Notes: a model not told the origin generated them from the sequence alone. DNA of 64,000 bases from Paragorgia papillata (GCA_035771165.1 JAWNZC010000234.1:3137001-3201000), one strand, 5' to 3'. Positions 1 to 11,294 are shown, counted from the stretch's first letter. Numbers and translations are program-made.

Positions 1-577
1 GATAACCTTCTTCGATAAACCGCTATGCACGTGTGACGTCAAAATGTTTAATTTGCATATCAAACAAACTGAAATATCTCAACAATGAAGCAAGGAAAGG
101 AAAAACTGCAAAAGATGTTACTTTGTCATTTTAAGTGTTCTTTTGAATAAGACAAACTTAGTTTTCACCTTATAAGCACTTTTAATAGAGGTTTCAATGT
201 ATTCTAAAAGTAGCGAGGCTGAATTTTCATCTCTGGGTGGAGGACTGGAGGTATACAAACGTCAGGTGTACATGTCTTCTATTGGTTTGCCTGGTCAATG
301 ATCAGAATATAACACTTCAGATATAAAAAATATAGCTATCTGGGTTAGGCACGTTTGGAGTTAGGATTAGTGTTCGGGTTTGGGACAGTGTTAGGATTAG
401 CACAACCACTAACCACAATACATTTCTTATAAATAGCGCTTATAATTGTTGTTGTAGTAAGTCTTGGGATTATAATGTTTAGATTTAAAACTTTGAACTA
501 TGTTATAAATTGCGCTTATAATTGTTGTAGTAATCCGATATTTCACTAGTACAGACCTCACGCTCGGTCAATAAGTA
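1..577. other. Non-coding; contains one copy of a dispersed repeat
   Basis: No credible coding region. About 50-175 is clearly related to 18,885-18,985 on the same strand: both run from a 'tgaaatatctca' segment to 'aaagacaaac' or 'taagacaaac'. This is therefore part of a dispersed repeat. Confidence 0.5.
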
Positions 578-580
578 GTT

Positions 581-627
581 AATATTGAGTTCTTGGATAG
601 CGATATGTCGCGTGGTTTTGAAATATA
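581..627 (+). repeat. Single dispersed unit of the 2.8-kb tandem repeat
   Basis: This segment (aatattga..ttggatagcgatatg..gtggttttgaaata) matches the core of the units tandemly repeated at 2833-3098. Here it stands alone. Confidence 0.7.
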
Positions 628-630
628 AAA

Positions 631-2832
631 AGACGCCTGGTCGGGCTACTGCAAAATCGCAGTGCTATATATAGTACGTGAAGGTTACTGAAGTGTTATC
701 GAAGCTGCAATCACTACATATACGCAGGTTGTCGCATGCAGTACTAAGATCTAAAGTCTAAATACATTGGTCACAGACAAAAGTCAAAACACAATCCAAT
801 TCTCCGATAGAAAACACAATTTGCAATACACAAAACACGATTGCCTGTATTTAACGTGGTTTCAACACATGCACACAGCGTTCATATGTCGAGTCTCTTC
901 GGGTATTAAGCTATTAACGGCGCGTGCGATTGTAACCGTATATAATATCAAAACTATGTCTGTGAACACACAAAACACATCCGAGACGAGAAAGACTTGA
1001 TCAGACATCAGGAAAGCAAAGAAAAAAAGCACTTGGCATGCACGCATCAGTTTCGAAAAGCCTGATGGGATGACGTAATGATTGCCATTTCGTGACATAG
1101 ACAAAAAATAGGTACGCAATGCGTACATGCACATACTGGTATTTATTTGGCCTACAGATGATTGAACAACGTAAATTGTTCACTAAAACATACTCAGGAT
1201 ATGCTCTCACGTATCATTTAGAATCGACAATAATTATTAATTTTTAAATGTCCTTAATAACTTAACAATATATATGCTTAATTCTAGTCCTTACTTAAAT
1301 TCCAACCCAATCCCTAACCCAAGCCCGGCCGCAACCGTAATCTTAATTCTAATCTTAAAATGACAATTTTAGGTAAATTGGGAAAAACAGGAAACCCGGT
1401 CGCTAATGCATTGTTAAAAGAATGTGATAATATATCGCTTTCGTTCTAATCTTTACTACGTTAGACTCTGGTAACTCATGAATTGATTTGTCTCAACAAT
1501 GATCAACGCGCTTTTTGAATAAGTATTTTATACGCTTACATGTAACTCAAGCAGTACCAAGTACAGTTGATTTCTGCGTATATACAGACAATCAGACATA
1601 TAGCTAAGACATCTTGGCCGAGGGCCTAACATGTCAACAGTACACTTGAAACATTAGTTAAAAGGCTTTTCATATTTCAGAAAGAGCCTGATCCGAACCC
1701 AAATAAGCACTCGCTCTGTCTCTTCGTCCATGGAAAGCTTGTCGTTTGAGCGAGAACGTTGAAGTGCGTTACGAAATAATTATAATAACACTGCATGTAT
1801 GGTTTTATTACGCGATGCTGAATTACTGAAAACGAAAAAGTATTGCATGTGAACGAGCATTGACCGCGCGCTTGCTTTAGCATAAGATAACAGTGAATAC
1901 ATATAATATCATAACCTAAAAGCTATGAAATACATACTATCTGGTATATCGGTATATGGTTTAGAAAGCAGTCACTGATTTGCAAAAATTGACAAAATCG
2001 TTTAAACTTTACTGTATATCGACAGACCAGTTGACCACTATCAGCTATCAACTCGTCGTGGATATTTTCTTGGCGTCTTGTGATTGCGTGCAATTATCCA
2101 TGACCTGAAGCGAAACACGACCTCCAATCTTCCACTGGTTGTTCTGGTGCACGCTCGTAAACCCTTCGGACATACCAATAAGACTTCTGAAGTATGCCTA
2201 TTAGCTTTTCGCCTTGATCACGTGATTGACGAAAAGATCCGTACACACAACCATGCTCATGACATAGCGGCTATGCTTTAGAAACCAGTATCCGCAAAAA
2301 AACCCCAAAAAAACAACAAGCGGAGCCGAAACCTAGACTCGGCTACCACAGGTAGCCCGAGTAACTACGCAATAAATGAGGTTATGCAATAACCAAGGTT
2401 AACAGCTAGGTAACCGCGCGCGGTGCAAGCTGGGGATCAGCGGCCATGGAAGACTGGTTCCATTTAAATCAGGGCTCCATTTAAATCAGCGTTAGCTGAA
2501 TTGGACTACCCTGTATAAATATTATTAAATCAAATCAAATTAGTTGAGCGTCGTCACTGCCGCGTTAATGGGCTAGCAGTCAGACGCAATATTGGAGTCA
2601 GAGGAAATTAGATATTCCAACCATCCCTCCCTTCAATCAAAGAGGTAAGTGTAATACTTCCACCGATTAATTGGTGTAATCGATGCCATATCGAGTGGGG
2701 GTGGTCAGCTCAAGATCCTGCATGGATGGATCTTAACATGGATCCAAGTACCGCTATTCGCCCCAGGCCCCCACCGGGCTACGGCTTGCACCAACCTTCC
2801 AGACGGGTAAGTAAAAAGGTTAACGAGGATGT
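631..2832. other. No gene recognised
   Basis: Both strands hold only short open frames without family features. Around 2374-2405 there is a 30-bp match to 27,388-27,417 (ggttatgcaataac.aaggttaac), which looks like the edge of a dispersed repeat. Confidence 0.5.
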
Positions 2833-3098
2833 TAACATATAATATTGATGTGTTGGATAGTGATATGTCACGTGGTTTTGAAATAGAACTGGGCAATAAC
2901 ATATAATATTGACCTGTTGGATAGCGATAAGTTGCGTGGTTTTGAAATAGAACGAGGCAATAACATATAATATTGAGTCCTTGGTAGCGATATGATATCT
3001 TGTGTTCTTTTGAAATACATGTAGACCCAGGAAATAACATAATTATAATATTGATGGGTTGGATAGCGATATGTTACGTGGTTTTGAAATAGAAATTG
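2833..3098 (+). repeat. Tandem repeat, four units of about 64-74 bp
   Basis: Units start at 2833, 2897, 2961 and 3035. Each has taacatataatattga, a ttggatagcgatatg segment and a gtggttttgaaata segment. The fourth is longer because of small insertions. Confidence 0.9.
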
Positions 3099-3649
3099 TT
3101 AACGACTGGACGAATTGGACAAATTGAACGAGCCGACAAATATTTATGCGGTGCAAGACGGGAGTCGTATGAAATAACGGATTTAACGACTTGTTCGACC
3201 CGTATCTGTTCGACAGTATTGGACATAAATGGAAGTCAATACTACGTAAATGATTCGTGGTTTCTGCTAGATGCTGAACTTTAGACCGCCGTCATCGTCC
3301 TAGCTTGTTTAAGCACATGCCTTTACAGTGAAGTTTGCGAAATGTCAATTTAGTCTCTCACTAATGGCGCCGGTCAGGCAATTGTTTAGGTAGCTCAATA
3401 CGAAGACGGAAAATTCGGGGCACAAAGCTGTGCTTTTGGTTGTAAAAGACAAAAAAGGAAGGGAAAAAACGAGAGAAAATTTCGTAGCAACATTTCATGC
3501 ATGCAGTTGGTCTCTTATATCACCCGGATCAAAGTTAGCCCGGGATTACAAGCAAAATTTCACAGGTAGGGTCAGCTTGCTGGTTGGGTCAACTTTATTA
3601 AACGTGGTTACCAAGCACAAATAACAAGAAGCCTGGAAACTAGTAAAAA
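3099..3649. other. No gene recognised
   Basis: Short open frames only, with no recognisable domain or splice-linked coding signal. Confidence 0.5.
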
Positions 3650-3990
3650 GTTGACCTATATATAACTGGACTGCGTGCTCCTATTACCTTTGAGTTAGCC
3701 AAAATGTCTCCAAAACCGTTTTCAAAAAGGCGGCATTTATGGGTTCTTTTCCTAATGGTGAAGGTCGCTGACCAATACCTAAGATTTATAGAGCTGGCGA
3801 CTTCAGAAAACAAAATGTTTGTAGATTTTCATGACCATGTGTATTGACAGTCTTCTTTATTTTACTGATTGCCAAGTGTTCGTGCCGTACGCCCGGAACG
3901 TCTTTAATCCAGACTGCTAGAAAGCTACACTGAACAGTAATTGTCTAGGAATTATTGTAGTTCAGAACTACAATAAGAGTATTATGAAAA
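3650..3990 (+). repeat. Dispersed repeat 'M' (copy 1)
   Basis: It begins gacctatatataactgg and contains a conserved core 'ggcggcatttatggg'. Related copies lie at 29,577-29,690 (plus) and 46,240-46,397 (minus). The 3780-3990 half matches 37,180-37,725 in inverted orientation, where a later MITE interrupts it. Confidence 0.8.
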
Positions 3991-4798
3991 AGGTCCTGGG
4001 CCGCTCAGCAACAAACATAAATAATATACATAGAAAAACCACCGAAATATTTTGTGTACACAAACTCGAGTTTTCCGTCGATATGGCTCCATATCAAGTA
4101 TTGTTAAGTACCTATAGCTCTACAAACGTGGGAAGTTTCATGCTTGTATCACAAAGTGCACAATTTTCCCCACTATCCGCCTATACAATATGTTATGTAG
4201 CAAGTCCACCCACAAGCAGCCAAAGCAAACGGCATCCTGGGGTGTGTGAGAAGAAACACCAAAAGCATTAATGCCATCACCACCAGATCACGCACCATCT
4301 ACCTGGCAATTGTCCGTCACCCATCTTGGGTATGCGACGCATAACTCGATGGAGCACGGTAATTTCAAACGTAATGAGAAACGCATTTTTAAGCTGCGAA
4401 ATAAATATTGTTTTCCGTTGTCTTGTGTCTGATTCTCTGTTATAAAAGACATGGTTCATGGTTTGGCAAGCTCCATTGCGTTATGGATGATGCACTTGGG
4501 AAGTTGGAGAGAACTCGAAACTCTATAGAGTTTTTCGTCGCGGCTACGCCTCGACCAACGCTTACGCTTTTTACCTGCCCTCCGAACTTCCCGCGTGCAT
4601 CCATAACTCGATGGAGCACGCCAAACCCCGCAGGAACCATTTCTTAAAATATAATTTTTAACCCACGGCCTCGTAAAGAACAAACCTTATTACGGATTGA
4701 TAGGCTACAGTGTTTAAATGTCATTAAGTAAATAAGGTTTAACAGAGCTTTCACAGTATACTAAAAATACAAATAGACTCCAATTAAAATGTTAAATA
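3991..4798. other. No gene recognised; short direct repeat
   Basis: Non-coding. The string 'cataactcgatggagcacg' occurs at about 4339 and 4602, a direct repeat about 263 bp apart. Confidence 0.5.
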
Positions 4799-4848
4799 GT
4801 GTAATATCCTGCCCAATGTATTGTCATTAATGAGATATGGACAGCAAC
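4799..4848 (-). repeat. Split direct repeat B2
   Basis: Terminal partner of B1. It marks the downstream end of the element on the minus strand. Confidence 0.85.
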
Positions 4849-4935
4849 ACCGGCCAGGACGAACACTGACCGGAGAGCGAAGGAGTGACGGCAGATTCGA
4901 ATCGACTTGGATGTGGGTAGGGTGGGTGGGATCAT

Positions 4936-5055
4936 CTCCCAAAACGTGTTCATCCGCGGACTTCTCGCAAGTGCCAGTGGAGAGAATGGTCATCCACTTA
5001 TATATATTAATGAATTCCCTAGGGCATAATTTCCATATTCAAATTGACTTTGAAT
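4936..5055 (-). repeat. Split direct repeat A2
   Basis: 120-bp partner of A1, separated by one base from B1. This is the expected B1-A2 adjacency. Confidence 0.9.
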
Positions 5056-5056
5056 T

Positions 5057-5107
5057 GTGTAATATCCTGCCCAATGTATTGTCATTAATGAGATATGACA
5101 GCAACAA
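5057..5107 (-). repeat. Split direct repeat B1
   Basis: Begins gtgtaatatcctgcccaatg. It matches 4799-4848 except for one inserted G in B2. Confidence 0.9.
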
Positions 5108-5150
5108 GGTATTAAAGTCCTTATTTACCATGCCAGTATCCATATCGAGA

Positions 5151-5835
5151 TCAGCTAATCGCGCGGCGGGTCCGGCTGGGTTGAGAACCTGTTGAGAAAG
5201 CTGTTTTACTAGTCCTCGATCCAACATGGTCCATTATGTCGTCTAGGGCCACGTCAGCCAATGCCATCGATACCGCAGCACCACTTCGAAAGCCATGGAA
5301 CGTAAAGCGAGAGCCAGATAAATGACCCTGCAACTGTCGTACATATGTGCCTAAGCGCGCCTGAGCTGCTGTTGATTGAAGAGTGGAGCATGTGATCTTC
5401 CCAATCTTAGACACCGAACGGAATAGGTATCCTGGGGTTAGTCGTATACCCAAGAGAGAACAAATTGTGCAATACTGCTCAATTGCCACAACGGGACAGA
5501 TCGTTGCATTGCCGCCTCGCGTAAACGCAAAAACATCAGCATCACCTGAACGCAAGGTCTTCGTCCAAAGGTGATTAAATAACAGACCCGAATTGTCTGG
5601 AAAGCGCAAATTCTCAAATGTCGACTTTATCACGAATCCAGCGCATTAACCGAGCAGCCTGAGGATGGCCATGTAAGATTAGCTTCCAGGCCGCTGGATT
5701 ACCGTGAATACCCCCCGCAATAAAGTGGCTTGGATCACGAAGACGCAACTGCGGCAAAGGAGGTATGTCAAAAGATTCTATTAACTGATCGTGGGTCGGA
5801 ATAGGCATCGGACCCCCTGAACCGGGAGCCATCAA
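5151..5835 (-). pseudogene. Tyrosine recombinase of the split-repeat element
   Basis: The C-terminal part (5633-5151, about 160 codons) has the tyrosine-recombinase catalytic core: a basic N-terminal segment, then 'FTFHGFRSGAA', the H-x-x-R box with its Arg, followed by 'IMDHVG', the later His/Trp position. The N-terminal part (5835-5614) is in another frame and overlaps it by 20 bp, so one frameshift near 5614-5633 separates the halves. It contains a linker common in cnidarian recombinase elements (HPQAARLMRWIRDKV). The region where the catalytic Tyr should lie (after KTAF) shows no clear Tyr, suggesting further decay. The enzyme family cuts and rejoins DNA in the nucleus to integrate circular element DNA. 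No cellular role is implied. Confidence 0.75.
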
Positions 5836-6329
5836 TATTCACCCAGATATTGTTTTCCTCAACCCGTCCAGGATGTAAACGACATTCAAAATCATCGGTG
5901 CTGTCTTCCCAACTCGGAAAAACAAAAACATGGACCGTTTTCTGTCTCTTGACAGTCGGGCGAGCCTGAGAACAAAACAAAATAACACAAAAAGCTATAG
6001 GAAAGTAACGCAGTCTTCCCCGCCCCCCCTCCCCCCCCCCTCCCAATCGCCTTCCCCCATGGGGTTCCAAATCGGGAGGGAACGACCTCTTACACCCGAA
6101 CCCGGAACGTCCACAGGCAGCTCAGTTATAGAGGTAGCCCATGGGAGTTGTTCACCCTGAAGAGGAACGAGGTGGTACCAAGTAAAGTCGAACCTAAGAA
6201 TAACTACGAACAGTACCCGATGTTTGTTTGTTTGTTTTATTTCCATGTGATTCACCCTTTTTTATTACTATTGTAATTAGAATCATTACCGATTATAAAC
6301 AATGACAGCACACCTCAGTTCCTACTGAG

Positions 6330-6785
6330 AACCCAGATTTACCAATTCGTAGGATTAAAATCCCAACGGCCACGCTTCGGAGGCGGTGCAAAACTCTCAC
6401 GACGAGAAGGGCAACGGCGTTGATAATGGCCGTAACCGCATTACAAGAATATCGTTGCACAGAAGCCAATCGACCCTCCGGAAACCTACGTTGAAATCGT
6501 TCGTCGGCAACTGACGTTTTTTTTGTGAACTGCTTGAAACACTGCCGCATAATAAGTTGCTTGAGGGTGATTTGTTTCTTTCGCGACGATTCTCAAGTTT
6601 AGCAATAAATCTAAAACCCGATCCTGGTCGACATCAGTCTTCATTGTCGCCAACCGTCAAACATTCGTTAAAACACTGTCCACAGTTGCCAGATGCGACT
6701 GCCCCAATTTACGAATGCGCTCGGTCATAGTGACCAGGTCATTCGGATCCCGAAGAGCAACAAACACATCCTAATCATTACCGGT
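6330..6785 (-). pseudogene. Gag-like region with zinc-knuckle remnant
   Basis: Read on the minus strand, a mostly open frame begins near 6785 (DVFVALRDPNDLV), passes one stop, and ends near 6345 with 'GYGHYQRRCPSRR' and a basic, proline-rich tail. GYGHYQRRC is the second half of a CCHC zinc knuckle as found in retroelement Gag. The first cysteines lie next to a stop codon. It sits between the first exon at 7528-7695 and the recombinase, as expected for a Gag ORF. Confidence 0.5.
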
Positions 6786-6889
6786 CTATATTCTCAAAAG
6801 AAATTCTGAACGAATACTCAGTGGTAAACCGCGGTAGCCCCACAGGCACAGCGGTATCAACGTAGGTAATCTAATCCGCACAGGCAAAT

Positions 6890-7172
6890 ATCACTACTGT
6901 CTGAGCCACACAGGCAAACATCACTCACCACACAGGCGAATAGCACTCACAACACAGGCGAATATCGCTCGACACACAGGCGAATATCGCTCGCCACACA
7001 AGCGAATATCGCTTGCCACACAGGCGAATATCGCTCGCCACACAGGCGAATATCGCTCGCCACAAAGGCGAATATCGCTCGCCACACAGGTAAACATCGC
7101 TCGCCACACAGCCACAGGCGAATAGCACTCGCCACACAGGTAAACATCGCTCGCCACACAGGCAAACCTCCA
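6890..7172. repeat. 22-bp minisatellite inside the retroelement
   Basis: About a dozen copies of a 22-bp unit (ggcgaatatcgctcgccacaca with variants). Long open frames here are only products of the array. Confidence 0.9.
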
Positions 7173-7527
7173 TTAGTTCTTACACAACGCCCCCAATTTA
7201 ATGCGTGAGAGCACACGGCAACGATGAATATACGATATACAGGTAATTTTACACGCAGTGCAGCCAACAGCAAATAGAAATGTCGACACACGTTCTCAAC
7301 CACAAAGGCACATATAGCATACGAAGCGACAATGTCCACAAAAACACCTTCTGACAATGAGAGAACGAATCGAATACAGCCAGGGTTAATTCACAATTAC
7401 CGCCCATCAACGTATATGCCCACGGCCACAGTAAATATCTTGCAAACCTGAAGCACATAACTACACTACACAAGTACGTGAAATACTAAAATTACACAAG
7501 AACTCACGAGAACATCGGTCTCTATAC

Positions 7528-7695
7528 CTCTTGAGGTTGAAGACAAGCTTTGGCCAAGTTCGGTAACTGATTTGGAGGCGCCGCGTCCGCCAAAGCTGGA
7601 GGTTGATCATCTGGCGCTACAGGTGGTACTGGCGGACCGACAACTTGTTGAAGAAGCGGAAAGGCCGGAATAGCAGGAACTTGGTCGTCAGCCAT
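7528..7695 (-). CDS. Proline-rich first exon of the retroelement
   Basis: An ATG at 7695 opens a 56-codon frame starting MADDQVPAIPAFPLLQQ, rich in Pro and Ala. It ends at CAAGAG|GTATAG, where the frame would stop at TAG. The AG|GTATAG context could equally be a splice donor joining it to the Gag-like frame downstream. It lies just inside repeat A1, where the element's transcript should begin. Confidence 0.4.
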
Positions 7696-7745
7696 TTCTG
7701 CCGAAACTAAAATCCAAGCCGAGGTCGATCTGTGGTATCAAGTCG

Positions 7746-7865
7746 CTCCCAAAACGTGTTCATCCGCAGACTTCTCGCAAGTGCCAGTGGAGAGAATGGT
7801 CATCCACTTATATATATTAATGAATTCACAAGGGCATAATTTCCATATTCAAATTGACTTTGAAT
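7746..7865 (-). repeat. Split direct repeat A1
   Basis: 120 bp beginning ctcccaaaacgtgttcatcc (plus strand). It differs from A2 at only a few positions, such as gcaga/gcgga and tcacaag/tccctag. Confidence 0.9.
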
Positions 7866-8239
7866 AGTACCTTATATTGGCGGTTTGCATCCAGTGTGCC
7901 GACGAAGCAAGAAACAATCATCCATTTTACAGAAGGAGATTCTTTTTAGCGGAAAAATAGTCCAAGTTTAAATAAGAAGAAAAATAGTTATTGTAAATTC
8001 TAGTAAAAAAACTGAACAAACGAGGTTAATAAGGCATTTACTGCATAGCTTTTCGTTCATTTAATTTGTTGCTTTTAGCCCTGAGAGTTCCTAACAGAAA
8101 GACTAAAATTGTAAACCTAGAATGCACTATGTACTTTGGGGGATAATAGTCTTTGAATAGATCTACCAGATTCCTACCAACCTCAGAATTTGGCAAAGCA
8201 ACAGAGATTGCCCTACCAGATTGGTAAAATGTCATATTA
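7866..8239. other. Unrecognised short ORF (8038-8235, minus) in otherwise non-coding DNA
   Basis: The minus-strand frame 8235-8038 begins with an ATG and reads MTFYQSGRAISVALPNSEVGR. It has a protein-like composition but no family I can name with confidence. There is a faint likeness to the last part of Deltex C-terminal domains. A MITE starts 5 bp upstream at 8240, so it may be an exon remnant cut by that insertion. Confidence 0.25.
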
Positions 8240-8405
8240 ATAGCGAAGCGCGCAGTTACTATTTATAGACCAAAATTCGGACAAACAAACCGAAATTGAA
8301 TCTCGAGGGATTTCTATAATGAGCAATTTTCGTTTGTTGGAAATGCAAGAATAAATTATAAACTCAGACAAACATGAATTTGACGTCATCTGCGCGCTTC
8401 GCTAT
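8240..8405. mobile_element. MITE with 16-bp perfect TIRs
   Basis: 8240-8255 (atagcgaagcgcgcag) is repeated in inverted form at 8390-8405. The 166-bp interior is non-coding. Confidence 0.8.
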
Positions 8406-8600
8406 TCTGGCTATGAAACCAGGAGATTTAATAATTTCCTTTGATTACTTTAAATATTTCCTTTGATGACATTATGCGAAGTGTTCCTGTTTTGTGTTCA
8501 TAATTTTCTTGGAATTTTCAATTGAATATTTTTCTCAAGAACATTTGTCGATCCAATGTAAAAGTAGAATTATTGCATGCTAAATAGTGATGATGGAGAG

Positions 8601-8621
8601 TATATATATATATATATATAT

Positions 8622-8691
<70 letters not shown>
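8601..8691. repeat. (TA)n then (ATG)n microsatellite
   Basis: TA run to about 8623, then about 23 ATG triplets. On the minus strand this is (CAT)n directly 3' of the SINE at 8735-8810, so it probably began as that SINE's tail. Confidence 0.85.
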
Positions 8692-8692
<1 letters not shown>

Positions 8693-8734
8693 AAAGAGTG
8701 AACGAATCCATACCGCGCATGTAGAAAAGTTACT

Positions 8735-8810
8735 TGATCACGGCTGGATTTGAACCCGTGACGTTCGGTTTACCAGCCTGACACACTACGAACCGAGCCA
8801 CGCGGTCAAC
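8735..8810 (-). repeat. tRNA-derived SINE head
   Basis: Minus strand: an A-box-like tggctcggttcgtag and a perfect B-box ggttcaaatcc at tRNA spacing. The downstream sequence ends in a (CAT)n tail. Acceptor-stem ends do not pair well, so this is a SINE rather than a tRNA gene. Confidence 0.7.
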
Positions 8811-8913
8811 ACTGGAGAATGTTGAGGGAATGGGGTTTAAATACTGAATTTTGAAACTATCTCGTTTCATAAGAATAAGAATAATAGAAGCTTTAATGAA
8901 ACTCGCTGAATAA

Positions 8914-9111
8914 AATACAATACAATACAATACAATACAATACAATACAATACAATACAATACAATACAATACAATACAATACAATACAATACAATACAA
9001 TACAATACAACACAACACAACACAACACAACACAACACAGCACAGCACAGCACAGCACAGCACAGCACAGCACAGCACAACACAACACAACACAACACAA
9101 CACAATACAAT
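8914..9111. repeat. Pentanucleotide array, nested variants
   Basis: A (TACAA)n block, then (CACAA)n, (CAGCA)n, (CACAA)n and a final TACAA. On the minus strand it is the (TTGTA)n tail of the LINE remnant at 9120-9830. The cysteine-rich open frames across it are artefacts. Confidence 0.9.
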
Positions 9112-9119
9112 AATAAAAA

Positions 9120-9830
9120 GACAAGTTACAATTACGTTACAAACAACAAAAGTGTTAAGTGAGTAAGATAAGGGGCTAGCGAACGGACTCTAAGTCCCAA
9201 CTAGGCCAACCCCCGCATACACTACTAAAAAAAAGAAACTGACATAAAATTACAGGTTTGGAAGAAAACAGATTCTCAGCAGCAGAAAGGTCTGCCAGTA
9301 TTCCTACAATTAGGACACACAGTCTTCCACGTTCCCACTCTATCACTATCGAAGACAGTGTCTTTAGTAAAATAGAATTTGTACAACTGAGTTTTAAAGG
9401 AGGAGAAAGTGATTGACGAAATCTGATTGACGAATTACAAGTGGTAAGTTATTCCAAAGTCGAACAATACCATTAAAAAAAGAGTCTCTGAACAGTGATG
9501 TACGAAAACGGTGTAGCTATTGGACGAAGATTTAAATTTGAGCTAATAGAGCTTCTGGTGCGGCCACTAGAGATACAAACATAATGGTTTAGCTGGGTGT
9601 TGTAGAAACCGTTTATGTATTTATACTGATAAAACATAAGTTACGGCATTCTAGCCAGTAAGAGATAGGAAGTAGATTTAGGGAAACTAGGCGAGACTTA
9701 TGGTTAGGTCGGAGATTAGGATCAGAATTACAACTAAGAATAAAACGGGTTGCACGTCTCTGTACATCTTCAAGTAATTTTAGCGTAATACATGACTAAG
9801 GAGCCCACACTTCGCTGGCGTAACAAGTCA
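9120..9830 (-). pseudogene. 3' end of a non-LTR retrotransposon (CR1/L2-like)
   Basis: Minus-strand translation shows the conserved region downstream of RT: 'YASEVWAP', 'LEDVQRRATRFIL' and 'GIVRLWNNLP', with several stops and shifts. It ends in a 3' UTR followed by (TTGTA)n. The copy is 5'-truncated at about 9830. Confidence 0.65.
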
Positions 9831-9868
9831 GTCATCAAATCAGCATCGAACTGTACTCAGTTCAGACG

Positions 9869-9923
9869 TACCATACAATGTGGAAATTGATACTCGGGTA
9901 ATTAATTTCCACATTGTATGGTA
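9869..9923. repeat. Perfect hairpin, 20-bp arms
   Basis: 9869-9888 (taccatacaatgtggaaatt) is the inverse of 9904-9923, with a 15-base loop. Confidence 0.9.
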
Positions 9924-10296
9924 TACAGACTGTATGGACTGGGAGCAGTGGGCAATTCTAAGTGCTTAAGTATGTAATTTATGAAAATCTGCTAATTATT
10001 AGACTATATTGCAGTATTCAATGGAAAGTTGGGACTAATTTTTTAATTATTCCATATAATTCTTTCTATTCATATATTATATAGGATTTACTTAGATTAT
10101 TTTATATAGTATATGCCAAATCCAACAGAATATGTTCTATCCTTAGCAGTTGAATATATACAGAAATCAAAACAACAGCCAGAATACAGGGTGTAGATAC
10201 CAGTCAATGTAAAAAATTGTTGGAATTTAACCTACAGTCTTCAATCAAAATTAAACAGTTTGTGTGAGAAACCAGGTAAGTTATCATAGATAAGAC
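9924..10296. other. No gene recognised
   Basis: AT-rich, non-coding, no repeat structure noticed. Confidence 0.5.
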
Positions 10297-11294
10297 ATGG
10301 TGTATATATTGCTACTCTGCAGGTCTCAGGTGTAAACCAGTCAAGTTCTTTATCATAAATTGAGGTTATCGCCAGTGGCGTAACTAGGGTCTTGGGTTGT
10401 TTTGGTTTTTTTGGGGGGGCAAGAACCTCGATCTCCTAGGAGGGTCTGGGGTATGCTCTCCCGGAAAGGTTTGCATTTCTAGGGACTCTGAAACATTATT
10501 TCCTGCATTTTGAGACAAGTATTTAAGAGTAATCTGAAAGCCATAAATTACATAATAAATGTTATTGTTATAAAACCAGAACATAGACTGATACATGTCA
10601 AAATATCTTTAGATTTATTTATAAAGAAGTTGGAGGCATTTTGTATAGACCCTTAGTATTGTAATTTATAGCATATGCATGCCTGCTATATATATAGCAC
10701 ATTACTAGTCTACTCACTTGGCCTTAAAGCAACTGTACCTCCCCCCTTACAACAAGTTTCTCCACGGATTTAAACTTTTCACGATAACGGTCTTGGATAC
10801 CATTGGGAGTGACCCATCTCACCCCCCCCCCCCCCCCCCTCTCCCCTTCGCTATGCCACTCGTTATCACAACTTTTGTGGATATATCTCTTAGAAGTAAA
10901 ATAAAAAATAAGATGAAAAGGAAACTATATGGGGTCACCACAAAGAGTGGGTGGGTGGGTATCTCCCCAATACTAAAAGAGTGTAAATATAAAATATGAA
11001 AATATGGGGTCACTATGACTTAACGTGGGTAACTCCACAAAATTAAATAATTATAACTATAAAAATATGGGGTGACCACTTAATGTGGGATCTCCCTGAA
11101 AATATAATTAGAGAAAAATGGAGTCATAAATATTTATTTGAGGAGATACCCACTCTATGTGGTGACTCCATATAGTCTCCTTTATGTCTTATTGATGAAA
11201 ATTAAGAGATATCTACAAAAGTTGTGATAACCTTAGTTTATGATAAAGAACTTGACTGGTTTACATCTTAAACCAGAGTAGCAATATACACCAT
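10297..11294. mobile_element. Foldback/MITE element with long inverted arms, interrupted
   Basis: 10297-10370 is inverted at 11226-11294 (atggtgtatat..gctactctg..ggttatc). The arms continue into 10862-10895 and about 11194-11230 once the insertion at 10371-10861 is removed, giving arms of about 105 bp. The centre has repeated 'atatggggtcac' motifs. Confidence 0.8.
10371..10861. mobile_element. Nested DNA transposon fragment with 6-bp duplication
   Basis: It is flanked by GTTATC at 10365-10370 and 10862-10867. The ends are imperfect inverted repeats (gccagtggcgtaac / gagtggcatagcg after inversion). It includes a C-run at about 10823-10838 and no coding region. Confidence 0.7.

Larger units (their letters stand above)
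4799..7865 (-). mobile_element. Tyrosine-recombinase retroelement (Ngaro/PAT-like) with split direct repeats, RT missing
   Basis: On the minus strand the order is A1 (7865-7746), ORF region, B1 (5107-5057), A2 (5055-4936), B2 (4848-4799). A1 and A2 are both 120 bp and nearly identical. B1 and B2 share about 50 bp with one indel. This A1-ORF-B1-A2-B2 order is the signature of PAT/Ngaro-type DIRS retrotransposons, which integrate through a tyrosine recombinase and leave no target duplication. Inside are a short proline-rich first exon, a Gag-like region with a zinc-knuckle remnant and a tyrosine recombinase. The known family also encodes RT/RNase H, but only about 0.5 kb separates the Gag stop from the recombinase, so this copy is probably a deletion derivative. 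Confidence 0.8.

Noticed and set aside
767..1210. Overlapping ORFs of 69-90 codons on both strands
   Set aside because: No domain or bias; mutual shadows in AT-rich DNA.
4277..4683. Three overlapping ORFs of 60-79 codons
   Set aside because: They share a direct repeat and run on both strands, with no family resemblance.
6890..7172. Regularly spaced repeats that could be taken for CRISPR, and long ORFs of 'ERYSPVW' type
   Set aside because: The 22-bp unit repeats without unique spacers. It is a minisatellite, and the ORFs are its translation.
8730..9124. Cysteine/valine-rich ORFs (MYCVVLCC..)
   Set aside because: They are translations of a pentanucleotide array.
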